A DNA stretch of 64,000 nucleotides, taken from JBNKHG01 sp050290225 (GTDB taxonomy: Bacteria > Pseudomonadota > Gammaproteobacteria > Pseudomonadales > Cellvibrionaceae). The first letter of the stretch is position 1. Each line of letters opens with the position of its first letter. Where the stretch lies: contig JBNKHG010000070.1 of assembly GCA_050290225.1 (NCBI GenBank), positions 1-64,000 on the forward strand, in the 5' to 3' direction. Under the pieces are notes generated by a model. That model saw only the letters and a list, made by a program, of their open reading frames with translations, searched no databases and was not told the DNA's origin. Made by a program: the position numbers and the translations under genes. This document shows, in pieces, positions 33,437-43,003 of this stretch.

Positions 33437-34228
33437 ATGTCGTCCAGTCAAGTACTGAAGGAATTGGCCAGCCTGTTGGTCACTGGCGGAGTTAAAATCG
33501 TCGATCTGACGCGCACCCTGGAGCCGAACACGCCGATTCTGCAATTGCCCCCGGAGATGGGGTGGGGCGAGTCCTGGCCCTTTAGCATGGAGGAGATCTC
33601 CCGCTATGATGACCGCGGGCCTGCCTGGTACTGGAACAATATCAAGTGCGGTGAGCATACCGGTACCCACTTCGACGCCCCCATTCACTGGGTAACGGGC
33701 AAGGATTACGACAATCACGCCACCGACACGCTGCCGACAGCCAACTTCGTCGCACCGGCGTTTGTGATCGATGCGGTGGCCGAAGCTGCAGCCAACCCCG
33801 ATTTCCTGTTGACCGTGGACTTTATCAAAGCCTGGGAAGAGCAGCATGGACAGATCACCCCGGGCGCCTGGGTGCTCTATCGCACTGACTGGTCCAAGAA
33901 GGCCAGCAAAGAGGAATACCTCAATATCGGGGAAGATGGCGGCCATACCCCCGGCTGGGATCCGGCCACCGTGAAGTTCCTGGCCGAGGAGCGCAATGTG
34001 ACGGGCGTGGGTGTGGAGACCGTGGGCACCGACGCCGGTATCGCCCCGACCCAGGATCCCATGTTCCCCTGTCACAATTTGATGCATGGCGCCAAGAAGT
34101 GCGGGCTGGCCAGTCTGTGCAACCTGGATCAGTTGCCGCCGACCGGGGCACTGCTTATCGCGCCGCCACTGAAAATCAAGAACGGTTCCGGTAGTCCGGC
34201 GCGGGTATTGGCGCTGGTGGCGGATTAA
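33437..34228 (+). CDS. Cyclase-family (kynurenine formamidase-like) metal hydrolase
   Basis: ATG 33437 has GGAG at the right distance. The 263-aa protein carries the signature HTGTHFDAPIHW (HxGTHxDxPxH) that binds metal in the cyclase/KynB superfamily, plus VLYRTDWSKK and VGVETVGTDAGIAP. Enzymes of this group hydrolyse N-formylkynurenine, isatin or lactam/amide bonds. Placed upstream of an arylpyruvate-type oxidoreductase, it may act on a tryptophan or indole derivative (inference). Confidence 0.85.
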   Translation: MSSSQVLKELASLLVTGGVKIVDLTRTLEPNTPILQLPPEMGWGESWPFSMEEISRYDDRGPAWYWNNIKCGEHTGTHFDAPIHWVTGKDYDNHATDTLPTANFVAPAFVIDAVAEAAANPDFLLTVDFIKAWEEQHGQITPGAWVLYRTDWSKKASKEEYLNIGEDGGHTPGWDPATVKFLAEERNVTGVGVETVGTDAGIAPTQDPMFPCHNLMHGAKKCGLASLCNLDQLPPTGALLIAPPLKIKNGSGSPARVLALVAD

Positions 34229-34234
34229 TTGACT

Positions 34235-34268
34235 GCACCTTGCCGGCCCCTGGGCCGGTGCTTTTTTG
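34235..34268 (+). terminator. Terminator after the cyclase gene
   Basis: GCCGGCCCCTGGGCCGG forms a tight hairpin closed by GCAC/GTGC and followed by six T. It separates the cyclase from the oxidoreductase genes. Confidence 0.75.
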
Positions 34269-34324
34269 AGAGATACCGGGGGCGGCAATCCCCCTATTAA
34301 ATTTGCAGGGTTTAAGGTAACCGC

Positions 34325-36496
34325 ATGGCAGAGAGATCGTTTAAAAAAGAAGTGCAGCTGTTGCGCAAGGGCGCCGGAGAGGAGCTGCACGTCGAAGGTA
34401 TTCTGGGCGTGACCAAGGCGCTGTTGCAGTCTGGTGTCGCCTATGTCGGCGGTTATCAGGGGGCGCCCATTTCACACCTGATGGACGTGCTCAACGACGC
34501 CCAGGAGATCCTCGAAGAGCTGGATGTGCACTTCGAATCCAATGGCAGTGAAGCCACCGCCGCCGCCATGCTGGCCGCTTCGGTCAACTACCCGTTGCGC
34601 GGTGCCGTGGCCTGGAAGTCGACCGTGGGCACCAACGTTGCTTCCGATGCACTGGCCAACCTGGCGTCCGGTGGCGTGATCGGCGGCGCGCTGGTGGTGG
34701 TGGGCGAGGACTACGGCGAGGGCTCCAGTATTATGCAGGAGCGCTCCCACGCCTTCGCCATGAAATCCCAGATGTGGCTGCTGGACCCGCGACCCAATCT
34801 GCCGATGATTACCGACGCGGTGGAGAAGGGGTTTGAGCTGTCGGAAGCCAGTAACACGCCGGTGATGCTGGAGCTGCGCATCCGTGCCTGTCACGTGCAC
34901 GGCAGTTTTACCGCCAAGGACAACCAGCGCCCACGCCTTTCCGTCAAGGAGGCCAAGTCGGCTCCCAACCGCGATACCAGTCGTATCGTTCTGCCGCCGG
35001 CCAACTTCCTGCACGAGAAAGAAAAAATCGAAAACCGCTTGCCGGCGGCCGTTCAGTACATCAAGGACGCCCGGCTCAACGAGTTCTTTGATGGCGAATT
35101 GGATGATTTTGGCCTGATACTGCAGGGCGGCCTCTATAACACGGTCATTCGCGCACTCAATATGCTGGAGTTGGCCGACAGTGTCGGCAACTGCCGACTG
35201 CCCCTGTACGTGATGAATGTGACCTACCCCTACATCGACGAGGAAATCGTGCGATTCTGTGCCGGCAAAAAAGCGGTATTGATGATCGAGGAGGGTCAAC
35301 CGGCGTATATCGAGCAGGCGGTCAGCCATATCCTGCGTAAAGCAGATCTGCAGACCGGGCTGTACGGCAAGGACATTATGCCCTCCTACGGCGAATACCA
35401 GGGTGATGTGGTGAAAAACGGGGTGGCCAAATTCCTGGAAACGGTATCGGCCAACACCGGCGCTGCCTCCGGTGTGGACTTTTTCGACCCTTCAAAAATC
35501 GGGGTCGCGGCGGAAAACCCCAACCTGATTCCACTCAAGCAACTGGCCACTGAAATCCAGCCCCGCCCGGCGGGTTTTTGTGTCGGTTGCCCGGAGCGGC
35601 CCATCTTCAGCGCCATGAAGCAGGTGCAGCAGGAAGACGGCGATTTTCATATCAGTGCCGATATCGGTTGCCATCTGTTCTCCATTCTGCCGCCCTTTAA
35701 TTTGGGCAACACCACCATGGGTTATGGCCTGGGTGCCGCCGGTGGCTCGGCGTTTAACGTCAAATCCGATCGGCGCAATATCAGTGTGATGGGCGATGGC
35801 GGCTTCTGGCACAACGGCCTCACCAGCGGCATCAGCAACGCGGTGTTTAACCAGAGCGATGAAGTGATCGTTATTGTCGACAACAACTATTCGGCGGCCA
35901 CCGGCGGCCAGGATATTCCCTCCTCGCGCTCGGATGTGTCGAACCGCTCCACCCGCCACGCGATCGAGAGCGCCGTCCAGGGCGTGGGGGTCGATTGGGT
36001 AAGGACGGTCGACACCTATGATGTCAGCACCGTCAAAGCGACGCTGAAGGAAGCCATGACCACCGGGGTCGAAGGTCCCAAGGTGATCATTGCCCAGAAC
36101 GAGTGCATGCTCAACAAGCAGCGACGCGAAAAGCCGGCGATGCGCCACCGTATCAAAACCGGCCAGCGGGTGGTGCGCGAGCGCTTTTTTGTCGACAGCG
36201 ATACCTGTACCGGCGATCACGCCTGTATTCGCCTGTCCGGCTGTCCGTCGCTGACAGTGAAGGAAAACCCCAACCCGCTGAAAACCGACCCGGTGGCCTA
36301 TGTGGACAACGATTGCCTCGGTTGCGGCCTTTGCGGCGAGAACGCCCACTCGGCGGTGCTGTGCCCATCGTTTGCACGCACGGAAATTATTTTTAACCCC
36401 AGCGCCTGGGACAAGCTGGTAGGCGGCCTGCGCCGCGCGGTGATCGGCTTCCTGCAAAAGCGTATCGACCGTCGCTTAAAGCGCTTTGCCTTTTAG
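34325..36496 (+). CDS. Indolepyruvate-ferredoxin-oxidoreductase-like, alpha (IorA-type) subunit
   Basis: The 723-aa protein has the 2-oxoacid:ferredoxin oxidoreductase order: pyrimidine-binding domain (GVAYVGGYQGAPISHLMDVL, ESNGSEATAAAMLAAS), a middle domain, and the TPP domain with GFCVGCPERP, DIGCHLF and GDGGFWHNG...DNNYSAATGGQD. A ferredoxin-like end carries CTGDHACIRLSGCPSL and DNDCLGCGLCGENA, the Cys sets for Fe-S clusters. It would oxidatively decarboxylate aryl-pyruvates to aryl-acetyl-CoA. The beta-type gene follows 67 bp later. Confidence 0.85.
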   Translation: MAERSFKKEVQLLRKGAGEELHVEGILGVTKALLQSGVAYVGGYQGAPISHLMDVLNDAQEILEELDVHFESNGSEATAAAMLAASVNYPLRGAVAWKSTVGTNVASDALANLASGGVIGGALVVVGEDYGEGSSIMQERSHAFAMKSQMWLLDPRPNLPMITDAVEKGFELSEASNTPVMLELRIRACHVHGSFTAKDNQRPRLSVKEAKSAPNRDTSRIVLPPANFLHEKEKIENRLPAAVQYIKDARLNEFFDGELDDFGLILQGGLYNTVIRALNMLELADSVGNCRLPLYVMNVTYPYIDEEIVRFCAGKKAVLMIEEGQPAYIEQAVSHILRKADLQTGLYGKDIMPSYGEYQGDVVKNGVAKFLETVSANTGAASGVDFFDPSKIGVAAENPNLIPLKQLATEIQPRPAGFCVGCPERPIFSAMKQVQQEDGDFHISADIGCHLFSILPPFNLGNTTMGYGLGAAGGSAFNVKSDRRNISVMGDGGFWHNGLTSGISNAVFNQSDEVIVIVDNNYSAATGGQDIPSSRSDVSNRSTRHAIESAVQGVGVDWVRTVDTYDVSTVKATLKEAMTTGVEGPKVIIAQNECMLNKQRREKPAMRHRIKTGQRVVRERFFVDSDTCTGDHACIRLSGCPSLTVKENPNPLKTDPVAYVDNDCLGCGLCGENAHSAVLCPSFARTEIIFNPSAWDKLVGGLRRAVIGFLQKRIDRRLKRFAF

Positions 36497-36563
36497 CACA
36501 AGGGGCGTTACCGGTCGGGTATCAAACAGCCGTGCGAGGCACGGGCAACAGAGTTAAACAACC

Positions 36564-38126
36564 ATGCTTGAGACAAACATACAGCCCATCAAGATTGCCA
36601 TTTCCGCCATGGGTGGCCAGGGAGGCGGGGTGCTGGCCAACTGGATTCGCGATATCGCCGAGAGTCACGGCTACCTGGCGCAATCCACTTCTGTGCCGGG
36701 AGTTGCCCAGCGCACCGGCGCCACGATTTACTACCTGGAACTCTTCCCCGAAGCGGAAGCCCGGCGCCTGGGCAAAAATCCGGTACTGGGCATGACCCCG
36801 ATTCCCGGCGACGTGGACATTCTGATCGCAGCGGAGCTGGTGGAAGCCGGGCGCGCAGTGCAGCGCGGTTTTGTCACGCCGGATAAAACCACCCTGATTG
36901 CCACCACTCACCGATCCTACACCGTGGCCGAAAAACAGCATATGGGTAACGGCCTGGCCGACAGCGAAAAAGTTCTCGATGCTATTGAGAAGGCCGCCAG
37001 GGACTGCATCGCCTTCGACATGGAGAAACTGGCCAAAGAAACCGGTTCGGTGATCAGCTCCGTACTGTTGGGTGCTTTGGCGGGTTCGCGGGTCTTGCCC
37101 TTCGAACGCGCCGATTTTGAAGAGGCGATCCGCAAGGGCGGGATCGCCGTGGACACCAACCTGGGCGCCTTTGCCGCCGCCTGTGAGAAAGCCGAGCAGC
37201 ACGCACTGGAACACACGCCAGAGGCAGAGGAACTGGCATTGCCGGTACCCGGGCAGGCCCGGACGCGTGAAGGCCAAGGTTTATTGGAGCGGATCAAGAC
37301 GCAGTTTCCCGCCGCTTGCCAGGGCGTTATCTGTGAGGGTGTCCGCCAGTTGGTGGACTACCAGGATTTCAAGTACGCCGATCTTTACCTGGCGCGGCTG
37401 GAATCGATTTTGGACAAGGATGCCGAGGGTGTTCTGACCCGGGAAGTGGCCAGGCACCTGGCCCTGTGGATGGCGTTTCAGGATACCATTCGCGTCGCCG
37501 ACCAGAAAACCCGCCGCCAGCGCACCGAACGCATTCGCGAGGAGGTGAAGGCGGCCCCCGACCAGTTTGTCTATCCGGTGGAGTTTCTGCACCCGCGACT
37601 GGAAGAGGTGTGCGACACACTGCCGCGCAAACTGGGTGAGTCTATCCTCAAATCCCGTGGACTGAAGCGTTGGCTGTCGGGATTTTTCTCCAAAGGGCGT
37701 CGCATTCAAACCGGCAAGCTCAGCGGATTCCTGTTGATGTATCTGCTCGCCAGCCTGCGGGGTAGGCGTCGCGGCACCTATCGCTACGCTGTGGAAAACA
37801 GGGCCATTGAACGTTGGTTGGACCGCATTCTCCGACTGGCATCGGAAAATTATCCCCTGGCCGTCAAGGTTGCCCAGGCTCAACGTCTGATCAAAGGCTA
37901 TGGTTCCACCCATGCACGGGGTATGGGCCGCTTCAATGCCATTATGGCCCTGGTCGATAACGCCAGCCTGCGGCTGGATGCCGACGATGTCGCCGTGCTA
38001 TGCGAGGCGGCCCTGGCCGGGGAAAAGGGTGAGGAATTTGACACCGCATTAGCGCTGTTTTCACCCAAGGCATCGGGGGCGAATCCCCTCTCTGTCGCCA
38101 ATGGTTCAAATGCAGTCTCTGCTTAG
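36564..38126 (+). CDS. Indolepyruvate oxidoreductase beta-type subunit with DUF6537-like extension
   Basis: Residues 1-200 are the gamma/beta domain of 2-oxoacid oxidoreductases (IKIAISAMGGQGGGVLANWI, SVPGVAQRTGATIYYLEL, DILIAAELVEAGRAVQRGF). Residues ~230-520 form a long helical extension of the DUF6537 type (DYQDFKYADLYLARLESILD, then YRYAVENRAIERWLDRILRL). The two genes form one enzyme; the extension is typical of proteobacterial members. With the PaaX and beta-oxidation genes it should feed arylacetyl-CoA into degradation. Confidence 0.85.
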   Translation: MLETNIQPIKIAISAMGGQGGGVLANWIRDIAESHGYLAQSTSVPGVAQRTGATIYYLELFPEAEARRLGKNPVLGMTPIPGDVDILIAAELVEAGRAVQRGFVTPDKTTLIATTHRSYTVAEKQHMGNGLADSEKVLDAIEKAARDCIAFDMEKLAKETGSVISSVLLGALAGSRVLPFERADFEEAIRKGGIAVDTNLGAFAAACEKAEQHALEHTPEAEELALPVPGQARTREGQGLLERIKTQFPAACQGVICEGVRQLVDYQDFKYADLYLARLESILDKDAEGVLTREVARHLALWMAFQDTIRVADQKTRRQRTERIREEVKAAPDQFVYPVEFLHPRLEEVCDTLPRKLGESILKSRGLKRWLSGFFSKGRRIQTGKLSGFLLMYLLASLRGRRRGTYRYAVENRAIERWLDRILRLASENYPLAVKVAQAQRLIKGYGSTHARGMGRFNAIMALVDNASLRLDADDVAVLCEAALAGEKGEEFDTALALFSPKASGANPLSVANGSNAVSA

Positions 38127-38389
38127 CTGACGTTCAGCGAGAGAGGCATCTGACCCCAGGCTCCCGATCGCTTCTCTTTTTTTATTCCCAAAGCGGTTGT
38201 GAAAGCACAGCCGCTTTCACGTTGCTATCGGTAAAACTCCGGGCTCAAAAATAGCAGCCTTTTCACTGAAAGCACAAAAAATTTTGTTCGGCGCAAAAAA
38301 ATATTGGTTAAAAACATAAAAGTCGTTAACCCAAAAATAATGAAAAGTAATTTACACAAGATAAAAGTCACAAGACACAGGATAGAACT

Positions 38390-40531
38390 ATGAGTGTTGT
38401 CTCTTACCAGTTATCGGGGCAGGTTGGGGTTATTACACTCAACAACCCGCCAGTCAATGCATTGTCACAGGCGTTGCGCAGCGGCATTCTCGATGCGGTG
38501 GCAAGCGCCCAGGGGGACGCCTCGCAGGCCATTATTCTTTACTGTGAAGGTAAAACGTTTATTGCCGGGGCGGATATCACTGAATTTGGCAAGCCGCCGC
38601 GGGCACCGGTGTTGGCTGAAGTCTTGGCGGCCATCGAACAGTCCGCCAAACCGGTCATTGCCGCCATTCACGGTACCGCGTTGGGTGGCGGTCTGGAGCT
38701 GGCGATGGCCTGCCATTACCGCTGCGCGCTCGCATCGGCGAAACTGGGGCTGCCTGAGGTCAACCTGGGCCTGTTGCCCGGCGGTGGCGGCACCCAGCGG
38801 TTGCCCCGTTTAATCGGTGTGGAGGCGGCCCTGGAGATGATTTTGCGCGGCAAACCGATCGAGGCCACCAAGGCGGAGACCGGGGGATTGCTGGACCGGG
38901 TGTTCGATGAAGCCCTGCTTGATCATGCGATGGCTTATGCCCGGTCACTGATTGCCCAGGGCGTGGGCAAGGGGACGCAGCCACCGAGGCGCACGGGGGA
39001 ACAGCCGGTGGATACCCGGGAACTGGCTGTGGATATTTTTGATAAAGCGCGCGAGCAGGTGGCCAAACGTTTTCGCGGTTACCTGTCGCCCGGCCTTATC
39101 GTTGAAGCCTTGGAAGTGGCCACCCATGTCCCCTTCGCCGAGGGCTTAAAGCGCGAGCGCGAACTCTTTACCCGGTGCGTGGCGTCGCCCCAGTCACAAG
39201 CCTTGCGCTACCAGTTCTTCGCCGAACGCGAGGCGGCAAAAATAACCGGTTTCAATCCGCATACGCCGGAGCGGGAGATCCGGCGGGTGGCGGTGATCGG
39301 CGCCGGTACCATGGGTACGGGTATCGCCATGTGCTTTGCCAATGCCGGGCTGCCGGTGACACTGCTTGAAGTTCAGGCCGAAAATCTGGAGCGCGGTCTC
39401 GCTACGGTTCGTAAAAATTATCAGGCTTCGATGAAAAAAGGAGCGCTGACAGACGCACAGGTGCAGGCGCGACTGGCACTGATTCAGGGTACCCTCAGCT
39501 ACGAGGATCTGGCGTCTGTGGACCTGGTGGTCGAAGCGGTATTCGAAAGTCTCGAGGTCAAGCGGCGGGTATTCGAAAGCCTTGACCGGGTATGCAAACC
39601 GGGGGCGATCCTGGCCACCAATACCTCCTACCTGGACGTGAATAAAATTGCCGCCTTTACTCAACGTCCCCGGGATGTGATTGGCATGCACTTTTTCAGT
39701 CCCGCCCAGGTGATGAAACTGCTGGAAGTGGTGCGCACCGATCACTGTAGCGACGAGGTGATTGCCACCGTGATGAAACTCGGCAGGCGTCTCCCGAAAA
39801 TTTGTACCCTGGTTGGCGTTTGTTACGGCTTTGTCGGTAACCGCCTGTTTACCGCCTACTGCCGCGAAGCGCAGATGCTGCTATTGGAGGGGGCGACGCC
39901 GCAGCAAGTGGACAAGGCCATGGTCGACTGGGGGATGGCTATGGGGCCGCTGTCAGTGCTGGATCTGGCGGGGTTGGATATCGGTTACAAGGCGCGCCAG
40001 TCCCGGGACGACCTGCCCGATGACCGGCGCTACTTCCATATCGGCAATGTACTGGTGGAGCAGGGGCGATTGGGACGGAAAACCGGTGCCGGTTTCTACG
40101 TTTATGATGCGGATACCCACAAGCGCTGTGTCGATCCCGAGGTGGAGCTGTTGATCCGCGCCGAAGCGGAGCGTCTGGGTATTCAACAGCGTGAGATTGA
40201 CAGCGCGGAAATTGTCGAGCGTCTGATTTACGCCCTGGTCAATGAGGCGGCAAAGCTGCTGGAGGAGGGAATTGCCCAGCGCCCCTCGGATGTCGACGTC
40301 ATTTTAGTGAACGGCTATGGATTTCCCCGCTACCGCGGTGGCCCCTTGCATTACGCCGAGACCATTGGCCTCGACAAGGTCTGCGACCGTATCGAGGCAA
40401 TTTGTGCGCAGATGGGAGAGCTCTACTGGCGGCCCGCGCCCCTGTTGCAGCGTCTGGCACGGGAGGGTCGTGGGTTTAAGGATGTTGTCGTGAAATACGA
40501 TGCGGTTGAACTGCCCGGTGAAGGGGACTGA
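38390..40531 (+). CDS. FadJ-like enoyl-CoA hydratase / 3-hydroxyacyl-CoA dehydrogenase
   Basis: The 713-aa protein begins with a crotonase domain (TFIAGADITEFGKPP oxyanion loop; GTALGGGLELAMACHYRC and GLPEVNLGLLPGGGGTQRLP) followed by the NAD-binding dehydrogenase domain (VAVIGAGTMGTGIAMCFANA) and its C-terminal parts (IGMHFFSPAQVMKLLEVVRT, then GFPRYRGGPLHY). It performs two steps of beta-oxidation. Expressed after an A-rich 260-bp leader that holds no other gene. It completes the route from arylacetyl- or acyl-CoA intermediates in this locus. Confidence 0.9.
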   Translation: MSVVSYQLSGQVGVITLNNPPVNALSQALRSGILDAVASAQGDASQAIILYCEGKTFIAGADITEFGKPPRAPVLAEVLAAIEQSAKPVIAAIHGTALGGGLELAMACHYRCALASAKLGLPEVNLGLLPGGGGTQRLPRLIGVEAALEMILRGKPIEATKAETGGLLDRVFDEALLDHAMAYARSLIAQGVGKGTQPPRRTGEQPVDTRELAVDIFDKAREQVAKRFRGYLSPGLIVEALEVATHVPFAEGLKRERELFTRCVASPQSQALRYQFFAEREAAKITGFNPHTPEREIRRVAVIGAGTMGTGIAMCFANAGLPVTLLEVQAENLERGLATVRKNYQASMKKGALTDAQVQARLALIQGTLSYEDLASVDLVVEAVFESLEVKRRVFESLDRVCKPGAILATNTSYLDVNKIAAFTQRPRDVIGMHFFSPAQVMKLLEVVRTDHCSDEVIATVMKLGRRLPKICTLVGVCYGFVGNRLFTAYCREAQMLLLEGATPQQVDKAMVDWGMAMGPLSVLDLAGLDIGYKARQSRDDLPDDRRYFHIGNVLVEQGRLGRKTGAGFYVYDADTHKRCVDPEVELLIRAEAERLGIQQREIDSAEIVERLIYALVNEAAKLLEEGIAQRPSDVDVILVNGYGFPRYRGGPLHYAETIGLDKVCDRIEAICAQMGELYWRPAPLLQRLAREGRGFKDVVVKYDAVELPGEGD

Positions 40532-40622
40532 CTTGGGGTGGAGCGCCCCGAGAAGGGACCTGTTCTGGCGTGGACCCTATCGTGGAAGCGCTATTTTGCC
40601 CAATTTGCGACACAAAAAGAAA

Positions 40623-40691
40623 ATGGAAAAAGAGTATAATGTATCTGTTGACGCCTCGTCATTACCATTGCACTATGACTGGGTAGACTAA
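40623..40691 (+). CDS. Possible 22-aa peptide
   Basis: ATG 40623 opens MEKEYNVSVDASSLPLHYDW plus VD. It is acidic, ends in Tyr-Asp-Trp-Val-Asp and sits in its own spacer before an AraC-type gene. The upstream AAAAAGAAA is a poor ribosome site. It could be a leader or precursor peptide or chance. Confidence 0.2.
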   Translation: MEKEYNVSVDASSLPLHYDWVD

Positions 40692-40712
40692 TCACCGGGG
40701 TTTGCTATTTCC

Positions 40713-41678
40713 ATGCTTATCACCAGCACATCAGCGCAATTACCTGCACGGGAGCAGTTTGACTGCTGGAACCAGGCGGTGTGCGATACTTTCAGTGCAC
40801 TGAGCTGTGAATCCTCCGAGGCCCTGACCGGTCATTTCAACGGCCGGCTGGAAGCGAGTCGGCTGGAAAATATTCGCCTGGCCCAGGTGCAGAGTGCCCC
40901 CCTGGACGTCTACCGGCGCAAGTCACATATTGCCGAGACCGATAATGATTTTTATCTGGTGAAATTTCAGATTGAAGGCCAGGGTTATTTTGCCCAGTGC
41001 GGGCGCGAGGCGACCCTGACGCCGGGGGATTTTGTGCTCGGCAGTACCACTGAACCCTACGAATTACACTTTCCCCACCGCTATCGCCAGGCGGTACTGG
41101 CCATTCCCCACCATATCCTGCAGGACCAGATACGCCACCCGGAATGCTTCCTTGGACAGCGTATGGCGGCGGACCAGGGCACTAACGGCCTCTTGAGTCA
41201 GTTTGTCATTTCGCTGGTGCAGCGCATCGATAGCCTGGAGCCCTCGCTGGTGCAACGGCTGGAAGCCAATATCCTCGACCTGCTGGTGACTTCGCTGAGC
41301 TATAGCCAGCCCCAGCAACAGCGCATCGAACGGGATTCACGGGTTGAGCATATCTACCGGGTCAAGAACTTTATTTATAAACATCTGCATGATCCCCAGT
41401 TGACCCCCGACATGATTGCCCACTCCCAGGGCATCAGCACCCGTTACCTGCATATGTTGTTCAAGCCCGAAGGGGTGTCGGTGGGCCGCTATATCCAGTT
41501 GCAGCGATTGGAAGGCTGCAAGAACAACCTGGAAAATCCGGAGATGAATTCCTTCAGCGCCACGGAAATTGCGTTCCGCTGGGGCTTTAATGATGCGTCT
41601 CACTTTGGTCGCTGCTTCAAGGCCCAATACAATATGACCCCCAGCCAGTACCGCAAACATGCACAGTCACTGGGTTAG
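40713..41678 (+). CDS. AraC-family regulator, FeaR-like
   Basis: The 321-aa protein has an N-terminal AraC_binding_2 sensor (REQFDCWNQAVCDTFSALSC, REATLTPGDFVLGSTTEPYE) as in FeaR and the C-terminal HTH_18 (LTPDMIAHSQGISTRYLHML and FSATEIAFRWGFNDASHF). FeaR-like regulators respond to aromatic amines or aldehydes. It is co-directional with the FadJ and PaaX genes, so it is probably a local activator. Confidence 0.85.
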   Translation: MLITSTSAQLPAREQFDCWNQAVCDTFSALSCESSEALTGHFNGRLEASRLENIRLAQVQSAPLDVYRRKSHIAETDNDFYLVKFQIEGQGYFAQCGREATLTPGDFVLGSTTEPYELHFPHRYRQAVLAIPHHILQDQIRHPECFLGQRMAADQGTNGLLSQFVISLVQRIDSLEPSLVQRLEANILDLLVTSLSYSQPQQQRIERDSRVEHIYRVKNFIYKHLHDPQLTPDMIAHSQGISTRYLHMLFKPEGVSVGRYIQLQRLEGCKNNLENPEMNSFSATEIAFRWGFNDASHFGRCFKAQYNMTPSQYRKHAQSLG

Positions 41679-41778
41679 TGATTGAGTTGCCGCCATCTGG
41701 CATCTAATTTGCCGAATATCACCACCCTCAGTAAAATCCTCCCATGTCGTCCAACATGATACGGGACCTGCTGAAAAA

Positions 41779-42705
41779 ATGGCCAGATTGAAATATGTCG
41801 AGGAACTGCTGTGGGAATTCCAGCAGCAGCGGCCCATGCGGGGCGGGTCATTGATTGTCAGTGTTTTTGGTGACTCCATTTCCCAGCATGGCGGGTCGGT
41901 TTGGCTCGGTAGCCTGATCGAGGCGCTGGAGCCTTTTGGACTCAGCCAGCGGCTGGTGCGCACCTCCGTTTATCGTCTGATCCAGGAAAACTGGCTGACG
42001 TCCACCCAGATCGGGCGACGCAGTTACTACAGCATGACCGAATTCGGTTTGCGCCAATACCAGAAAGCCGCGCGGCGGATCTATTCCGTCAGCCGCACCG
42101 AATGGGACGGGCAGTGGACCCTGGTGTTGCCGGCTTACGTGGAGGAGGAGCGCGACGAGCTGCGCAAGGAGTTGCGTTGGTTGGGTTATGGGGCCCTGGC
42201 CACCGGGTTGCTTGCGCGTCCCGGTGCCGATCGCCGATCCCTCGACGAGACCCTGCAGGAATTGGGGGCAGTCGACAAGGTGGTGGTGATGAATGCCCAC
42301 ACCGAAGAGGTGGCGTCACAGCAGGTATTAAAACAGTTGTCGAAAAACTGTTGGAACCTGGAGGAGCTCGAACAGCGGTACTGCGCGTTTCTCAAACGCT
42401 TTCGGCCGGTGTTGGCGGCTATCAACAAGGCCTCGGCGCTGGAACCGGATCAGTGCTTCCAGTTGCGCACCCTGTTAATTCACGAGTACCGGCGTATTCT
42501 GCTCAAGGATACCGACCTGCCCGACGAGCTACTGCCTTCTGACTGGGCCGGCAAGGCGGCTTTGAACCTGACCGCCAATATCTACCGGGCCACCTACAAG
42601 GGCGCGGAAACCTACCTGCTTGAACATATGGAAACCGCCGACGGCAAATTGCTGAAGGCGGACAGTGGTTTTTACCAGCGGTTTGGCGGTCTGCGGGACA
42701 ATTAG
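41779..42705 (+). CDS. PaaX-family transcriptional repressor
   Basis: The 308-aa product has the PaaX layout: N-terminal winged helix (MRGGSLIVSVFGDSISQHGG, LGSLIEALEPFGLSQRLVRTS, SYYSMTEFGLRQYQKAARRI), the central DUF (EWDGQWTLVLPAYVEEERDE, LRWLGYGALATGLLARPGA) and the C-terminal LRTLLIHEYRRILLKDTDLP motif. PaaX releases DNA when phenylacetyl-CoA binds. It supports an arylacetyl-CoA intermediate in this locus; the paa ring-opening genes are not in the window. Confidence 0.9.
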   Translation: MARLKYVEELLWEFQQQRPMRGGSLIVSVFGDSISQHGGSVWLGSLIEALEPFGLSQRLVRTSVYRLIQENWLTSTQIGRRSYYSMTEFGLRQYQKAARRIYSVSRTEWDGQWTLVLPAYVEEERDELRKELRWLGYGALATGLLARPGADRRSLDETLQELGAVDKVVVMNAHTEEVASQQVLKQLSKNCWNLEELEQRYCAFLKRFRPVLAAINKASALEPDQCFQLRTLLIHEYRRILLKDTDLPDELLPSDWAGKAALNLTANIYRATYKGAETYLLEHMETADGKLLKADSGFYQRFGGLRDN

Positions 42706-43003
42706 CGGACACCCGTACAGAAATTCCTTACCGGTCTGAGTCAGGCATTCGAGTGTTGCTCTCCGGCGAACAGCGCGCCCGCTTTTCCGTTGGATAAAAT
42801 CCAACGTCGCTTTTTTGTCCGGTATCTGTTGGCTGCCTCGCATTTTTTTGGCCTAAAAATAAACCTATAGATATCAAAGTCTTAGTGTTTTATTTCGCCT
42901 GTTTTTAATTTTTGGCACAGCCCCTGCAATATCCTCGGTGTATTCGAACACAACGTTCAAACAGTTATAAAACCACACACTTTTTTATCATCGAGGAAAA
43001 TAC

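Noticed and set aside
33242..34390. 382-codon minus-strand frame opposite the cyclase gene
   Set aside because: Antisense shadow; the plus strand carries the HxGTHxDxPxH motif in a complete conserved protein.
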